NCBI GenBank assembly: GCA_036674765.1
Contig: JARVKI010000016.1
Coordinates: forward strand, 62,001-126,000
DNA length: 64,000 nt
Origin: Seiridium cupressi
Taxonomy: Eukaryota; Ascomycota; Sordariomycetes; Amphisphaeriales; Sporocadaceae
Reading direction: 5' to 3'
Shown one piece after another: positions 46,015 to 58,338 of this stretch. The position numbers were made by a program, and so were the translations under genes. Numbering within the stretch: position 1 is the first letter of the stretch; the number at the start of each line of letters is the position of its first letter. Under the pieces are notes generated by a model. It had not been told where the DNA came from. It made no database searches and saw only the letters and a program-made list of their open reading frames with translations.

Positions 46015-46437
46015 TCATGAAAGAAGACAAGATTGTTGGCCGATTATGTTGGGCTGCATGAACATGTCCATGTCGCCCGACGGAGATGGTCGAGGTCGGA
46101 CTGGATAATTTGTACTTGCCGGTTCAGCGGGATGAGTATCTGGACAAAGTTGTTCTATCAGAAGAAATGTGATAAGCCACAATGCTGATTCAACAGCATT
46201 GGTGGCCTTGATGTAACCACATTGCACTGGGTATAACAACCAGAGCTCGCTGCATTCCGCACTTTTTCTTGGCGCTGATTTTGAGACAACTTAGCCCACT
46301 TTGCCCCGCGTTCCATCCTAGCTCCTTGGGACAAACGATCCGACAACGTCAACCGCATAGAAAAGCCGGACCTCCAGGGTGTCACCTACGCGAAACATCC
46401 CCGAGATACCTACGGCCAAACATCCCAAGGCGCCATC

Positions 46438-47456
46438 ATGTCTAGTCTTTCGACCGTTGAGTCCTTTGTGGAGGGTGCGCCGCCGGGCGAGGTACGATCT
46501 TTCTAGCCTGCCTCTGTCATGCCCCAGCTAGGAAACCTGCCGAGCAAGAGCTAACTCACGATTCTCGGGCAGCTGGCGGACGTGATAGCGGACATCAAAT
46601 CCCTGACAGTGTCGGACCCGGGCTTGGTCACCAAGCTCGGGCCTGCCTTCGAGAAGTACAACGAGGAACAATTCGCAACGGTCAAGCTTCCCGGAAGCAG
46701 CCAACAAGTCATCATCAGCTCGCATTCCTCGCTGGGAGACGGACGGTACTACGATGTCGAAAGCTCGAGCAGCTTCAGCTTCGACCACGCAACACAGAAG
46801 GCCAGCGGCGTGCAAAGTTATGTTGTTGAGGGCAGCCAGGCAGATTTGGTGTAGGTTCGCCTCTGGAAACGCAAAGACGGTCGTAGGGACGATAAGACAG
46901 ACGCTTATTCTGCGGAACAGGAAATCTACGTTGAAGAGTCTGTCGACATACGTGACTGAGCACTACCCGAACGCAGCATATGGTGCCTACCCCATTGAGA
47001 ACGACTCCAAGGTGGCTATCATCGTTGTGTCGAACAAGTACAGCCCAAACAACTTCTGGTAGGGGCAGTCACGTAATTCAGAGTATACACACAGCTGACT
47101 AGAATAGGAATGGACGCTGGCGGTCTCTATACATCTTCGATCCCTCATCTGGCAGCTTGGAAGGCAGTGCAAAAGTGGATGTACATTACTACGAGGATGG
47201 CAATGTGCGGCTTTTAACGAGCAAGCCTATTACTTCCTCGGTCTCATCCGGGTCGGGTGCCGGCATCGTCAAGGAGATCAATACAGCGGAGAAGAAATAC
47301 CAGGAGGAGCTGAACAAGGGGTTCACAAGTTTGAGCGAGGGAGCGTTCAAGGGTCTCAGAAGACAACTGCCCGTGACAAGACAGAAGATCGAGTGGGACA
47401 AGGTGGCCAGCTACCGAGTGGGACAGGATATTGGTGGTGGCAGCTCCAGGAGATAG
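46438..47456 (+). CDS. F-actin-capping protein subunit alpha, 272 aa
   Basis: Exons 46438-46491, 46573-46850, 46921-47058 and 47108-47456; introns of 81, 70 and 49 bp. The last has branch CTGAC and acceptor AATAG. Joined junctions read PPGE-LADVIADIKSL, SQADLV-KSTLKSLSTYV and NNFW-NGRWRSLYIFDP, all in frame. The last of these matches the conserved (F/Y)W.GRWRS(x)(x)(x)F segment of CapZ alpha. The C-terminal amphipathic part (QEELNKGFTSLSEGAFKGLR and the following RRQLPVTRQKIEW) is the actin-binding tentacle and its lead-in. Length fits the family (~270 aa). With the beta subunit it caps filament barbed ends at cortical actin patches. Confidence 0.95.
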
Positions 47457-48371
47457 GGCATGTATCCCGAGGGGTGTAGCGAAAACTGTGCTTTCTTTGC
47501 CTGTCAGCATATGGCCAGCGTTGAGACTAGAATAAAACAGATGACAAGCATTGCGTCTCGGTTGCGAACAAGGGAGCAATTGCTTACAAAGCTATCTTGG
47601 ATAGGATCGCCGGGGGTTTTTGGTCGGTTACCGGTGCAGGCGGTGTTCTACTCTTCCGATGCTTACTTAGACATTTTGGAATATGGATCCCCGGAATCAA
47701 GCCGGAATCCGCATTGCTACCGGTGACCATGCCCGGCCAATAGCACGATGCTCGCACCTCTGTGGTGACCGCTCTGCTCATTCGCGCCATCTTATAACTG
47801 CCCTTACGCAACTTGCACAACTTGGGCAAGTCACCGAATGAGGAAAGAACCGGCGAAAGCTACTCCTACGACTCCGTACAACCACAACGGCTCAATTGGG
47901 CAGTAGCCGAGGGCAAATACCGGACGATGCACAATTCTCCATCGTCAAGCTGCAGGGTCTCGTCTGCATAACTCGGGATAGTTTTACTGATTCCAGGTTG
48001 TGTAGTGGGTAAGCTACCGAAACCCCCGCACTGAGGCAGAGTCGTAGGGCGCTCGAGCCAGCGTCTAGCGAGTCGGGAACACAATTAGCTGGCCTCCGAT
48101 TCGCTCGCTCTCGGTCATGGAAGGTTCGCCGTTCCCATTCGGACCCTGGCACATTTGGGGGTTTGATTGTTGAGAAGCCACCCAGCGATTCGACCGGCAC
48201 CGATTTTCGTCTCTGAAGCCAGCTGGACAGCACCATTGTCCGCAAATCCTCCTCTCCCCGGCCACCAGCAACGATCGCTCATTTTCGCTGCCTTCACCTC
48301 CGCGCCTTGATCTTTCCAACAGCCTCGCAGCCCCCTTCCAAGACATTGTTTCTGTCCAGACAACCGCTAAA
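47457..48371. other. Spacer between capping protein and cytochrome b5 genes
   Basis: 3' flank of the capping gene, then the cytochrome b5 promoter with a C/T-rich leader (about 48250-48365). No further gene supported. Confidence 0.45.
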
Positions 48372-49040
48372 ATGGCCGATAAGGAGTACACCTTCCAGGA
48401 TGTTGCCGAGCACAACACCAAGAAGGACCTGTTCATGGTCATCCACGATAAGATCTACGATGCGACCAAGTTCATCGATGAGCATCCGTAAGTCTTGTCC
48501 ACCCCTCGTTATATGCATCTATTCTTTCCTTGCCCTTTCTCGCCTCGGTCCTTCCGCTCTCCAGCAGCTCCCGCCCAACCCGGTCCGATTCCGACACTCG
48601 AATACTTGCTAACATGAGACATGTGACAGAGGCGGTGAGGAGGTAATGCTCGATGTCGGTGGCCAGGATGCAACGGAAGCTTTCGAGGATGTCGGCCACA
48701 GTGACGAGGCCAGGGAAACTCTCGCGCAGCTGCTCGTCGGCACTTTGAAGCGACAGGTAAGCGCCTTCCCAACCCCGTGCCGTGCAGACTCCGGTCGCCG
48801 TACACGCACAAGGAACAACAACCCTTCAAATCTGCCCTATATGAGCCACAACAAATGCTAATACGTGCTTTATAGCCCGGTGACCCCGGTCCCTCGGCTA
48901 CCAAGCCTTCGCTAGCACCCTCGGCCAACACCAGTTCTGCCGGCTTGGGCACGGCTGCTTACGCTGTCGTTTTCATTGGTGGCCTCGCGGCTTTCGGTGC
49001 CTACCAGTATCTGCAGAGCCAACAGAACAAGCAGTCTTAA
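48372..49040 (+). CDS. Cytochrome b5, tail-anchored, 135 aa
   Basis: Exons 48372-48487, 48630-48756 and 48876-49040; introns of 142 bp (donor GTAAGT, branch GCTAAC, acceptor GACAG) and 119 bp (donor GTAAGC, branch GCTAAT). The first intron interrupts the haem motif: DEHP joins [18 protein letters not shown]. The two axial haem His ligands are the one in HPGG and the one in VGHSDEA. A Pro/Ser/Ala linker leads to a C-terminal membrane segment ([20 protein letters not shown]) and a short polar end, typical of the microsomal tail-anchored form. It donates electrons to ER desaturases, sterol enzymes and P450s. Length is normal for the family. Confidence 0.97.
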
Positions 49041-50241
49041 ACATTGTTCACTTGACAGCTAGGAATGAGCGGGCAATGTAACGAGGTGCTCTTGGAAATA
49101 AGCCACACGATGATGACGAGGACACTCTAACAAACTACACCACATGAATCTTCGGCTTGGGAGCTCTTCAACTGTTACATAGGGAGTCATTTAGCCTTAA
49201 TTGACGTTTAATAGACATGCATTTGTGCACATCCTACTTTCAACCTGCAGTGTGTTGTTTCAGGTTTTCCGTGCTCACATTCTAGAAGTTGGCTCTCACG
49301 CTATATTGTCTATTTGATGCCAGGTTGAACCGGCCGCCATTGGCAGTAACCTTACTTCGAAGCAATTAAGATGACAAAGGTTCGGTGATCTACAAATCAG
49401 CTGGTATACTCGCATACCAAAGGACTGCCAACCCTGTTAATCTTGATTACAAATAGAGTCCACTATCAAACAGCGCCAATGAGGATGGACTTAGGTTTAG
49501 AGTCTGCTGATCGTCTTTACAATGGCTGACTGGCCACGACGTTACTGATTTGTTAGTCCATGGTCTTCATGGCTGAGTCTACTGCTGCTCATGCGAACAA
49601 TTTAGCCTTCCACAGTGGCTCTGTTTACCAGGAAACTAGCTGCCCCGAAAGAGAAACCTGATTCAAAACCTTAAGCCGAGCATCCTTTGGGGATGGAGTC
49701 GAAGCAGCAGCGTCGGTACCGGCGAGATTAAACCCAGAAGATTCAGCTACACTTGCTTATGTCATCTCGTCTACTTCGACAAGCTTTGGCGGTATTAATG
49801 GGTGATACCAATCTCCTAGATCGGGGCTCAACCCAGCTTCATAGCAGTAGCATTGTTCGATGTCTATGCCTTTCAACTATCGGGTTATTGGGAATTGATA
49901 GGCCGTGTTTTATGCGCTGGTCTTACGCGCCGATTGGGCAATCAACTCTCCGAAGTTCCGAACCCCAAAGCATTAGCCTCTGGAAGTCAGCACTGACCAT
50001 TTCTTTGTGCGACCCACTTGTGATTGTCCAGAGCATCGTCACAAGCACCTCTCCAGTCCTACGTTCCTTGTCTTGGTACTCTTGAGACAAGAGACCACAC
50101 CGCACAACAAAGGTCAACTAACCGACTGCTTCGTCTGTGTTGCGATCCGGCAGACCTCGACACTTTGGGGACTCGCGGGGCCGGTCGCATATCCTTTGCG
50201 CGACACCTCCGACAGAAATCCCACCTCTAGAACCATCCATC
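49041..50241. other. Spacer upstream of TFIIE beta
   Basis: 1.2 kb without a supported gene; ORFs around 49753-50085 have no features. The frame of TFIIE beta is open for 35 codons before its ATG but has no earlier ATG. Confidence 0.4.
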
Positions 50242-51132
50242 ATGGCCTCCAAGCAAGTCGCAGGCGCAAAGCGAACGCTGGCTCCCCCGTCGCCGTCGCC
50301 ATCAAATGCATCCAACGCCTCGTACGCCGGCACGCCCTCGAAAAAACAGAAGCGCGAGGAGCGGACGCGCGATAATGCGACGCCGACTCCCACGCCCGCC
50401 GCCATGGCTGCCTCTAACGTGAGCTACGGTGCTGACGACCGGACGCAGAAGCTGTACGCCGTCGAGTTCCTCAAGTCCAAGGCAGTGCCCAAGACTCTCC
50501 AGGAGATCCTCGATCACCTGACGCTGCAGCACTCCCAGGAGAGCTACCACAAGGATTTTGCCAAGGGCCTCAGGGAGCATGGCCAGGTCACGTACCTGCC
50601 TGACCCCGCGGCGAAGGTCAAGGAGCTGAAGGAGAAGGGCATACCAGCCTGGCGGACGGGCAGGTACGAGTTCAGGGCCAAGATTCCCGGCGTCAAGAAC
50701 AAGACGACCCTGCTGGACTACTTGCAGCGCAAGACAGATGCCAGCAAACTCGAGGTCAAGGACTTGAAGGACGGCTGGCCGGATTGCGACAAGGCTATCG
50801 ATGAGCTTGAGGCGGCGCACAAGATCCTAGTGGTCAGGACACGGAAGGACAACCGCGCAACGCATGTCTGGCTAGACCAGCCCAGCCTGTTCCACCCCGT
50901 TGACACCGAGTTCAGAGCCATGTGGAAGAAGGTCAAGCTCCCAGACGTGGACGATATGGTAAGGCGGCTTACAGCAATCGGCCAGAAGCCTGCTAGCGAG
51001 GATCCGAACTTGAACAAGGTCACAACGACGGAGAAGAAGCAGAAGAGACGTGTGAACCGCACGAGCAAGAAACAGACAAACGAGCACATGAAGCACATCC
51101 TACAGGATTACAGCCACATGGTAAGGAGATAA
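50242..51132 (+). CDS. Transcription initiation factor IIE subunit beta, 296 aa
   Basis: Single exon from ATG 50242 (context catccatcATGG), ending at TAA 51130-51132. The N-terminal ~60 residues are Pro/Ser/Thr/Lys-rich and disordered. Two winged-helix segments follow: the first around KLYAVEFLKSKAVPKTLQEI, the second around RYEFRAKIPGVKNKTTLLDY, which is the conserved TFIIE beta core. THVWLDQP and FRAMWKKVKLPD follow, with a basic C-terminus (KKQKRRVNRTSKKQ) typical of Tfa2. It pairs with TFIIE alpha to recruit and stimulate TFIIH at RNA polymerase II promoters in the nucleus. No intron or anomaly seen. Confidence 0.95.
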   Translation: MASKQVAGAKRTLAPPSPSPSNASNASYAGTPSKKQKREERTRDNATPTPTPAAMAASNVSYGADDRTQKLYAVEFLKSKAVPKTLQEILDHLTLQHSQESYHKDFAKGLREHGQVTYLPDPAAKVKELKEKGIPAWRTGRYEFRAKIPGVKNKTTLLDYLQRKTDASKLEVKDLKDGWPDCDKAIDELEAAHKILVVRTRKDNRATHVWLDQPSLFHPVDTEFRAMWKKVKLPDVDDMVRRLTAIGQKPASEDPNLNKVTTTEKKQKRRVNRTSKKQTNEHMKHILQDYSHMVRR

Positions 51133-53030
51133 AGGGGCGGTCACGAGCTGGGAACAGCCTAGAGGCACCAGCGATTTACCCTCAAAACACAAATCTTTGG
51201 GGCAGGAATTTGCATAGACATGATGGCGTTTGAGGGCACGGAAACATGTTGCAGCATGGCAACAGAGGAAAAAAAATATATACATAGGCCAAGAGTATGA
51301 GCTCCACCAACTCGTATGGGCCTCATGTTCTTTGAAGCTTCCAGTGCTTGAATTGCTTTTTTGGCGTACAGGGGAAGCATAGAGAAACCATGGACATGGT
51401 AAAGCGAAAAAGATAGTTGATCACCCAACAACTGGCAGGTTTGCCTATAGTTAAGTTTGAATTTGACCAGGCAGAAAAATGAAAGATGCCACTATTGCGA
51501 CCCTGGCCCAAGGCTAGCTACATTATGTGCTTGTGTTTGATGCATGGTTTCATTTACCCAAGATACGCGATGGCTAATTCAAGTCGGTCTATTCCCTGAA
51601 TGTGCCGTCATAGGAATATGCAATACGCTTTCGGTCTCAAGGTCTAATCCAGCACCGAGTTAAGCAATTCTTTGTGTGATACCGTCTCCATTTTCCCAAT
51701 GCTCTAAAGCGCATTCCAGATCGGAAGGAGGGCTTCGTAATAATTTTTTTCTTCTTTTTTTTCTTACACACCCATCATAGATACATGTAGACAAAAACAT
51801 GTTGATAGGAAGACTCGATGGGCATTATAGTGCCGTGGTCAAAACGGGTTCCACCGGTTTCGGCTCGGAATCGGCTTTCGGACAGTCGTTGAGCTCGTCA
51901 GTACGGTGGAATTGTCGACTCGGGACGACACCGTGAAGCTCTCGGGCTGCGCCATCGTAGTTGTGCGGGTGGTTTCCGGGGAGGTTGGGAATGCTTCAGT
52001 ATCGAACGAGGAGACCTCAGGATGTGAGAAAAGAGAACATGGCAATGTGGTTGCTTAGATTACAGCAGTGGACTCATCGCCAACATGTCCTTAGTCATGT
52101 GAACGTGGGTCGAATGGTATAGTTATGGCTATAAGTTGGTTTTTGGGCCTTCAAAGTTCACCCAGCTTATTTATTGGCTCTTGATCGGTAGCTGACCCGC
52201 GGTGTGCACGCAATAAGATTAGAATTCAATAAGGCGTAAGAGCAATTGTCACTTGCCTACGCAGCAGGAGAAAAACAAAACAAAATACAGACAAAATCAT
52301 CTTCGAAATTCCCAAAGATGGCTGGATAGTTTTGTAGACTGATAATAGACAATCCCTAGCCTGTAGATAGATGTGGGTGTACAAAGTGCCTGTCAACCTC
52401 GGACCCGTTACGGATCCTGCATCCCAAACAGTCTTGTGAAAAGTCATTTCGATATCCACAATTTAGAGTTACTGTAAAGTCTGCGGATATTCCTCTCGGG
52501 GCGCAACCCAAATCGCTCGGCTCGTGTATAATAGTAAGCACAATCCATAAATGGCTCCAATGTTGCCTTTCTTTCCCATCCCGCCATCACACCACATGGA
52601 TAGGTACGTTGTCGCTAATCAACCTGCATAACTCTCCTGTTGGCCGGGTGCCGGGCTGTGGTTCGATAACATGATTCCGGTTCCTGATTACTCAACATGG
52701 TCTACCCCGGTATCCTTGCCATGGAACCGTTGGCTGGATGCAGCCACCATGCATGCAGGCGCCGCACATGTACATCGCCAACGGGTGCGTGCAATTCTTC
52801 AGCGCTCGTATATCCTGCCGCCGTATTTGTCGCTTCCTAATCGCGCTGCGTTATCAGGGAATGGATCGATCGATCACATTTGAGCAATCGATCAGTAATC
52901 CTTGCAGCTCCGGGGCTGCCGATTCTCATTTGCGCATATCCTACGGACACGTAATATCTTGTCCCCCATGATTAGCAGTGATGGGCCATCTCGACTTGGG
53001 ATTGTTCGTCAGTCGATTGTGGTACGCCCG
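51133..53030. other. 1.9-kb spacer
   Basis: 3' flanks of two convergent genes. A 68-codon minus-strand frame (51839-52045) is Ser/Thr/Pro-rich but lacks an ATG at its start. A palindromic GATCGATCGATC lies near 52864-52876. No gene supported. Confidence 0.35.
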
Positions 53031-54233
53031 TTAGTTGCCTGCATTTGCGCTTGAAGGGCTCAATCCTGCACCTTGGCTCGCAGCTTGACTCGCACCGCGG
53101 AATACACCGCCAGGCATCCACCAGCCGCCGCCCGGGACACTGAGCATTCCACCAGGTGCGTTTGGTCCGGCTAAGCGAATGCCTTCGAAAACCTCGAGGA
53201 ATTTCTCGGGGGTTTGCCAGCCACCTGCCACATATCGCCCTTGTATAATAAAAACCGGCACAGCGTTGAACTCCTGTTTGCTCCTGTCGCTAAGTCGGTC
53301 GATGGCGTGATTCCAATCTTCACTTTCCAAGCAAGCTCGGATCTCAGCGGCGGGTAGGTCTGTCAGAGAAGTACCGATGTTTAGCAACCATGAGCGATCA
53401 GAAATATCATGGTTGTTTTCAAAATACTCGCGATAGATAGTCTCGGCCAGTTTCATTTGGGTATCTGGCCCTCGTGCGCCTGGTGTAACTGTCGATTGTT
53501 GAGCCGAAGATGATGTGATGACTGATCGATTATAGCCGGATGCTTGCGTGAAGGAAGAACTGCGATATGTTGATGGGTTTGCCTCGAGCGCCAGACGCAG
53601 AAGCTTATGAGAATCTCGAGAGTTGCCCGTAAGGCCACCCTGCCAGTCAAATTGGATACCGACGGCAACACCTTGTCGTGTCCATGCTTCAATGGTAGAC
53701 GATGCAAATCCACGGGTGCGTTCATAATAGGTGCCTTTGATCCCCACTAGATGAACCAATATGTTAGTCAGGTTCGGTAACACAATGTTGAGAATGGCTT
53801 TCGTGGATTGGAATCCTGGAACCCGAGTGAAATTGAGCTCCTTAACCTAGCACAGGCACACCTTAACATACCAGAGTGTCGAGGATGTTTCAAACTTGCA
53901 GGAGGTGGGATATCTTCCAAATCAAATGCTGCCATGTGAAATTAGGGCCCTCCAACACTTACCACTTCGTCCTGCGCCGGGATTTAACACGATCGGCGAA
54001 CATGTGACCTCGAAAGTAGCATTGGGCTGTTGTTCTTTATAGAGACGAATGGCCGTATTTAGGTTTCGTAGTCCAATGTAACAATGCGGACAAATCGTGT
54101 CCAGAATGAATTCAACGGTGAAGTGTAAATTCTCCGGGGCGGGAGCAAACTGATTCATGGCCGATCGAGATGGTGGTCCGGGGGAGTTGGCCGCGTCCTT
54201 GATGGGGGACAGTAGATCTTTGATGCTGGCCAT
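53031..54233 (-). CDS. DsbA/FrnE-like thioredoxin-fold oxidoreductase, about 342 aa
   Basis: Proposed exons 54233-53963, 53913-53872 and 53746-53031. The start ATGGCCAGC (MASIKDLLSP) is the first good one. Exon 1 has VEFILDTICPHCYIGLRNLN, a CPHC active site on the first thioredoxin strand as in DSBA-family proteins. The final exon has the helical insertion and then NAVPVFIIQGRYVAGGWQTP, which carries the cis-Pro and the returning strands (FrnE type). It ends in a Gly/Pro-rich tail. The first intron is ambiguous: acceptor at 53914 gives 49 bp, while one at 53929 gives only 34 bp and five extra residues. The last intron (125 bp) has branch CTGACTAAC. Likely soluble; substrate unknown. Confidence 0.85.
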
Positions 54234-56865
54234 GGCTGTGTCTAAAGGGGGTGGTATTCTGTAAGTCGATAGTGTCCTTTTCCTCAAAAAGAAATAATAA
54301 TAAAAGCCGTCGAGAGGCACGTGAGTCTCAATGCGTGAGTGGTGACTCTTTAACAGCCTGACAGGCTTGAATAATGCCAAAATGGTGTTCGTTGTAAATT
54401 CACCACAAGACTTTTATACTGGTCCTTCCGTATCGAGCTCAGACCTGTCCCAACAATGTGCACCGTCACATTTAAAGAATGACCTCAACCCTCCCGAAGA
54501 CAGGGTACACACCGCGAGTGCCTCGTCTCCGATCAACGCGATGAGAAACGGCGCAAGCGTGGCAGTTGAGGCGTTACGGGCACCTACTCCAACTAGTATT
54601 GCCACCGACAACCCAATATTGTCTCAGCCCGCAAGAGCAATCAAACGCATGCAATGAGCCGCGGGAGCTGTTGAGAAAAGTCGACAGACTTCTCCAGAGG
54701 ACCAGGACTTCCCTCACAAGCTGGCCTCGGCCACCCAGGGCTCTGCTGCACATTCAACGGTTCGGCGAGCGTAACTCATGCCATGCCCAGAGGGACAAGT
54801 CCTCCCCACGAATACTGATAGCGGCTGTTCCGGAGATCCTCAGTGAGCTCGTGGGCTGAAGGAAGATCATACGATTATTGAAGTCGTAAGGACGGGGGTG
54901 AGGCCCAGGCTCTGTCGAGCAGCGGAAGGAACAGGGTCCTACGTCATTCATAGACCGTGGCAATAAGATCGCTCTACCGGTACACCACTCAAGAATCAGA
55001 GCGCGTTACCAGACCATGGGGAGCGTTGGCGGAGTGAACATGGGTAAAGGATACAATTGCGGAAAAGCAAGTCCATGGTTCCAGCCGCGGGAAGCAGTGA
55101 GTGGGAGAAAGGTTTGCATGGTGATGCGATGGGAGATTTGGTGCCGAGCAGAGGCAGTTGGAAGGTTGACAAGTCCAGCGAATTTTTGATTTGTGATCAA
55201 GCTATGCACCAGCCAGGCGTCAAAGCTGGGTTCAACATAGCTCGGCAGGGTCCCCGAAGCGAGCCTAGTTCAATGTAGAGTGAACCCACACCTGCATTCT
55301 GTGAGCCATGATGAGCTGCCATGTCCACGATCTTAAGTCAGGATTCATCCGCGCGCCCCCCCTCCAGCCGAGTTTCTAGGTATTTGCAAAGCCACCTCTC
55401 GTGGCCGGACTCAACGGCCGCAATTCTCAGGTGATTTGTTGCGCACCAGCCAAGCCATCATGGCCTGCCGCTGCTGATTATTGGCAAGCCACGCCGTGAA
55501 GCGCATCGCATTTAGCCATTAAGCGAGCCAAGTCAGTGGAGGCCTGCCGGCACTTTGGCTCTAGCCTAGCGGCGCATCATGGCGGGATCGACTCGGGGCT
55601 GCAGGGCCACGCGAGTGCTCCATGCCACATGTCGTGTTGCCTGCCGTGCCGCCCTGTCGGTGGAATGATGTTGGAGCAGTGACGTTGGGGCTCAGGGTGC
55701 CTCCAGTGGCATAATCAGCAGAGAAATCTCTCTCTGGCGGATCTGCGGCGGCTGTCATGCCATTATACGGTCTGGACCTGGGCCATTGGAGGCGGAAACG
55801 AGCGACTAGAAAGAATGTGGAAGGGTTGAGGTCAAATCAAGAGTCAGGGGTGGGAAATGTCTTGGATGATCCTGTCGCAACCACGTGGTTTGGTTGAAGC
55901 CGCATTCCGGAGTGCGCCGTTCAAAATGTAACAACCAACAGAAACGATATTAGTACCCAAAGTCAGTGAGACTGTGATACAAACGAAGTATCTCACCATC
56001 TAAGAACCAGGAAAAGGCCAAAATCGAAACAGGGTAGTCTTGTTCAGACCGCGGCATCATTAATGCAAACAAAAGAAAATATCCTCTTCGGCCTCAGACA
56101 CGGGGTGGATGGACGCTTGAGCATCTTGTGCTTGTCGTCCACATACATTGGGTGCGAGGTAGTGGTGAACACATTCCATGTCACAGTATCTGTTATATCA
56201 CAGAGGCAAGGCAACTCCACATCATTTGTCACGACTACAAGGAACGGAGGGCAGACGAAATTGCTCATATTTTCTCTATCGAGTGCCATCGCTCAACGAC
56301 TTTTCTGACCCATTCCAACCCTTGGTTCCATATACGAACCGGACATTTCCCTGTATGCTGAACGTCGAAACTCTCCCTGTGCCGTGCAATTTGTCGTCAA
56401 GGCTAAAGAGCCACTCAAGTCTACTACAGGTTGTTGCAAGAAAAGCAGAGAATCGAAATTGCCAACCCAGCATCAACTTGTCGAGGTCGAATAACACGAG
56501 CCAAACCCTCGCATTAGTAAGTCGAGGTGTGACTGAGAGGTCGGTCCAATGCCGTGCATTATTAAGTATAGAGAGAAACGGGGTTTGACGGATGTGAGCA
56601 GGAATTTCCGTACACGCTCAGAATCAGTGACTCCTGTGAACGCCTCTCCCAATCCGATTTTGGTCCTTGTCTAGGACGTGCCCATACCAATGGGTGGGTA
56701 TTCAGCTCGCACGGAAAGCAAATCCTACATTACAAAAGGAAATCTATGTATTATTGGTGGAGAGCAAGCTCAACACCAGGGCTGCTTATCACAGCCGAGC
56801 ACATCGACTTTTGTCAGAGCAGATAATCACTGGCCGGTGTAAGTGTAGTTGTTGGCCTCGCTGAC
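54234..56865. other. 2.6-kb spacer upstream of the DsbA-like gene
   Basis: One 91-codon plus-strand ORF (ATG 54382, end 54657) has a good start context (gccaaaATGG) and reads divergently from the DsbA-like gene 150 bp away. It shows no domain and I leave it as a weak candidate. The rest, including the 3' flank of the C2H2 gene, holds nothing I can support. Confidence 0.35.
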
Positions 56866-58338
56866 CTACTGCGCAGGCGTAGACCACATGTCGCCAGGAC
56901 GCGGCTTGGTGTCAAAAGCGTTCACGCCGGGTTCGGTGCTCTGAGGACGCCGAATCTGGGTTGCGCTGCCATAATACATCTGACCCATCTGTCCGAGACC
57001 ACCGGTTGTGAAGGCAGTCTGGTCAGGATCAGGGTAAACATAACCATTGCCGCTCTGGCTGTGAGTCGGCGAGGCCATGTGATGGGAAGGAGATGCCCAA
57101 CCAACACTGCCCATATGAGGACTACCGCCGGCACTTCCCGGACCGGACTGATGGGGCTCAATACTGGGCTCCAGAGTTGTGGGTGGCGGAGGGAAGGTCG
57201 TGGGATGTGATGTTGGACGCATGTCCGTGCCATAGGATGGGGCGGATGTAGGGATCTGGCCGTGCATGCCTGTGCGCAGATGCGCCGGAAGCGAGCCACC
57301 GTTGTTGTTCATGTACGCATAGTCGTTCTGGCGCATTCCATTCCCTGCAAGATCGTGGACTGGGGAGCCAGACATCTGGCGCTGAGCGGGTGACGGAGTG
57401 TTCATGGGTGAGCCGTGCTTGGACGCCGGATCGCCGTCACTTCTAGACTGGCGGCTGGCGGCCGTCTTGCTGGCTTGTGCAGCTAGCGCGGCAGCAGTAG
57501 CCGCGGCAGCCTCCTCTACTGTACCCGTATGGTGATTCTGATGGCGCGTGAGGGTGGTGCGCCGAGTAAAGGTCTTCTGGCAATCCGCGTAGGGACACTT
57601 GTAGGGTCGCTTTCCTGAGTGGATGCGGCGATGGCGCGCTAGCGAGCTGCTGTCACTGAAGGGCTAATTATTCCTGTCAGTAAAAAGGCCATTCAGTTTG
57701 TACGAGAGCTAACATACCTTTCCGCAGCGCTCGCACATGTGTGGTTTCTCGCCAGTGTGAACACGCTGATGGACAGTGAGCGCTGAGCGCTGGATGAATT
57801 GTTTGCCACAGCCCGGATAATCGCAAACATGGGGTCGATGGCCGCTGTGAATCCGCTCATGCCTGGCCAGGTCGCTACGTCTTGCAAAACCCTTGCCGCA
57901 CGTGCTGCACGGATATGCCTTGACAGGAGGAGGGTTCTCGGTCTTCGGGGGCGGAGTGTGCGTATATACAGGCATGCCTTGACCGCCGGTTGGCATAGGC
58001 GGCATCCCAGGGATCATCATGCCAGGAGGAATGTTGGGATCTTGCATAGGCAGATGCGCTTGCATTGAAGATGGAGAGCCGTAGGGTCTGGCATTACCCA
58101 TTCCATTCAAGCTCTCTAGTGCGCCACCTCCGCGAGGTGCAGAATAGTGTGAACTCTCCGAACCATGCGGTGAATTGGATCGCTCGATTGCTGTAATAAG
58201 CTGAGGGTGTGGCAAGCCTTGATGCGGCTGCTGTTGCTGATACTGCTGATGGTGCTCGGGCGTTCCCGAGTGTTGCATCCTCTTCTCATCCATGACGTTG
58301 GTGATATTCATGACCCCTGGCGATGGAGTACCGGACAT
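56866..58338 (-). CDS. C2H2 transcription factor with four tandem zinc fingers, 472 aa
   Basis: Exons 58338-57718 and 57663-56866. The 54-bp intron (donor GTATGT, branch ACTGAC, acceptor ATTAG) splits finger 3. The N-terminus is Pro/Gln/His-rich ([12 protein letters not shown]). Four C2H2 fingers lie at about residues 154-265, joined by TGEKP-like linkers: [54 protein letters not shown] and [20 protein letters not shown]. An Ala-rich helix follows ([14 protein letters not shown]), then a long Pro/Ser/Gly-rich disordered tail. The start at 58338 ([11 protein letters not shown]) is the first ATG in frame. This is a nuclear sequence-specific regulator. The finger array resembles Azf1/Zap1-type fungal factors, but I cannot assign a name. 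The very long upstream spacer fits a developmentally regulated gene; inference. Confidence 0.88.

Noticed and set aside
51839..52045. 68-codon Ser/Thr/Pro-rich minus-strand ORF
   Set aside because: Its first codon is TTG; the nearby ATG is in another frame and stops after seven codons. Not supported as a gene.
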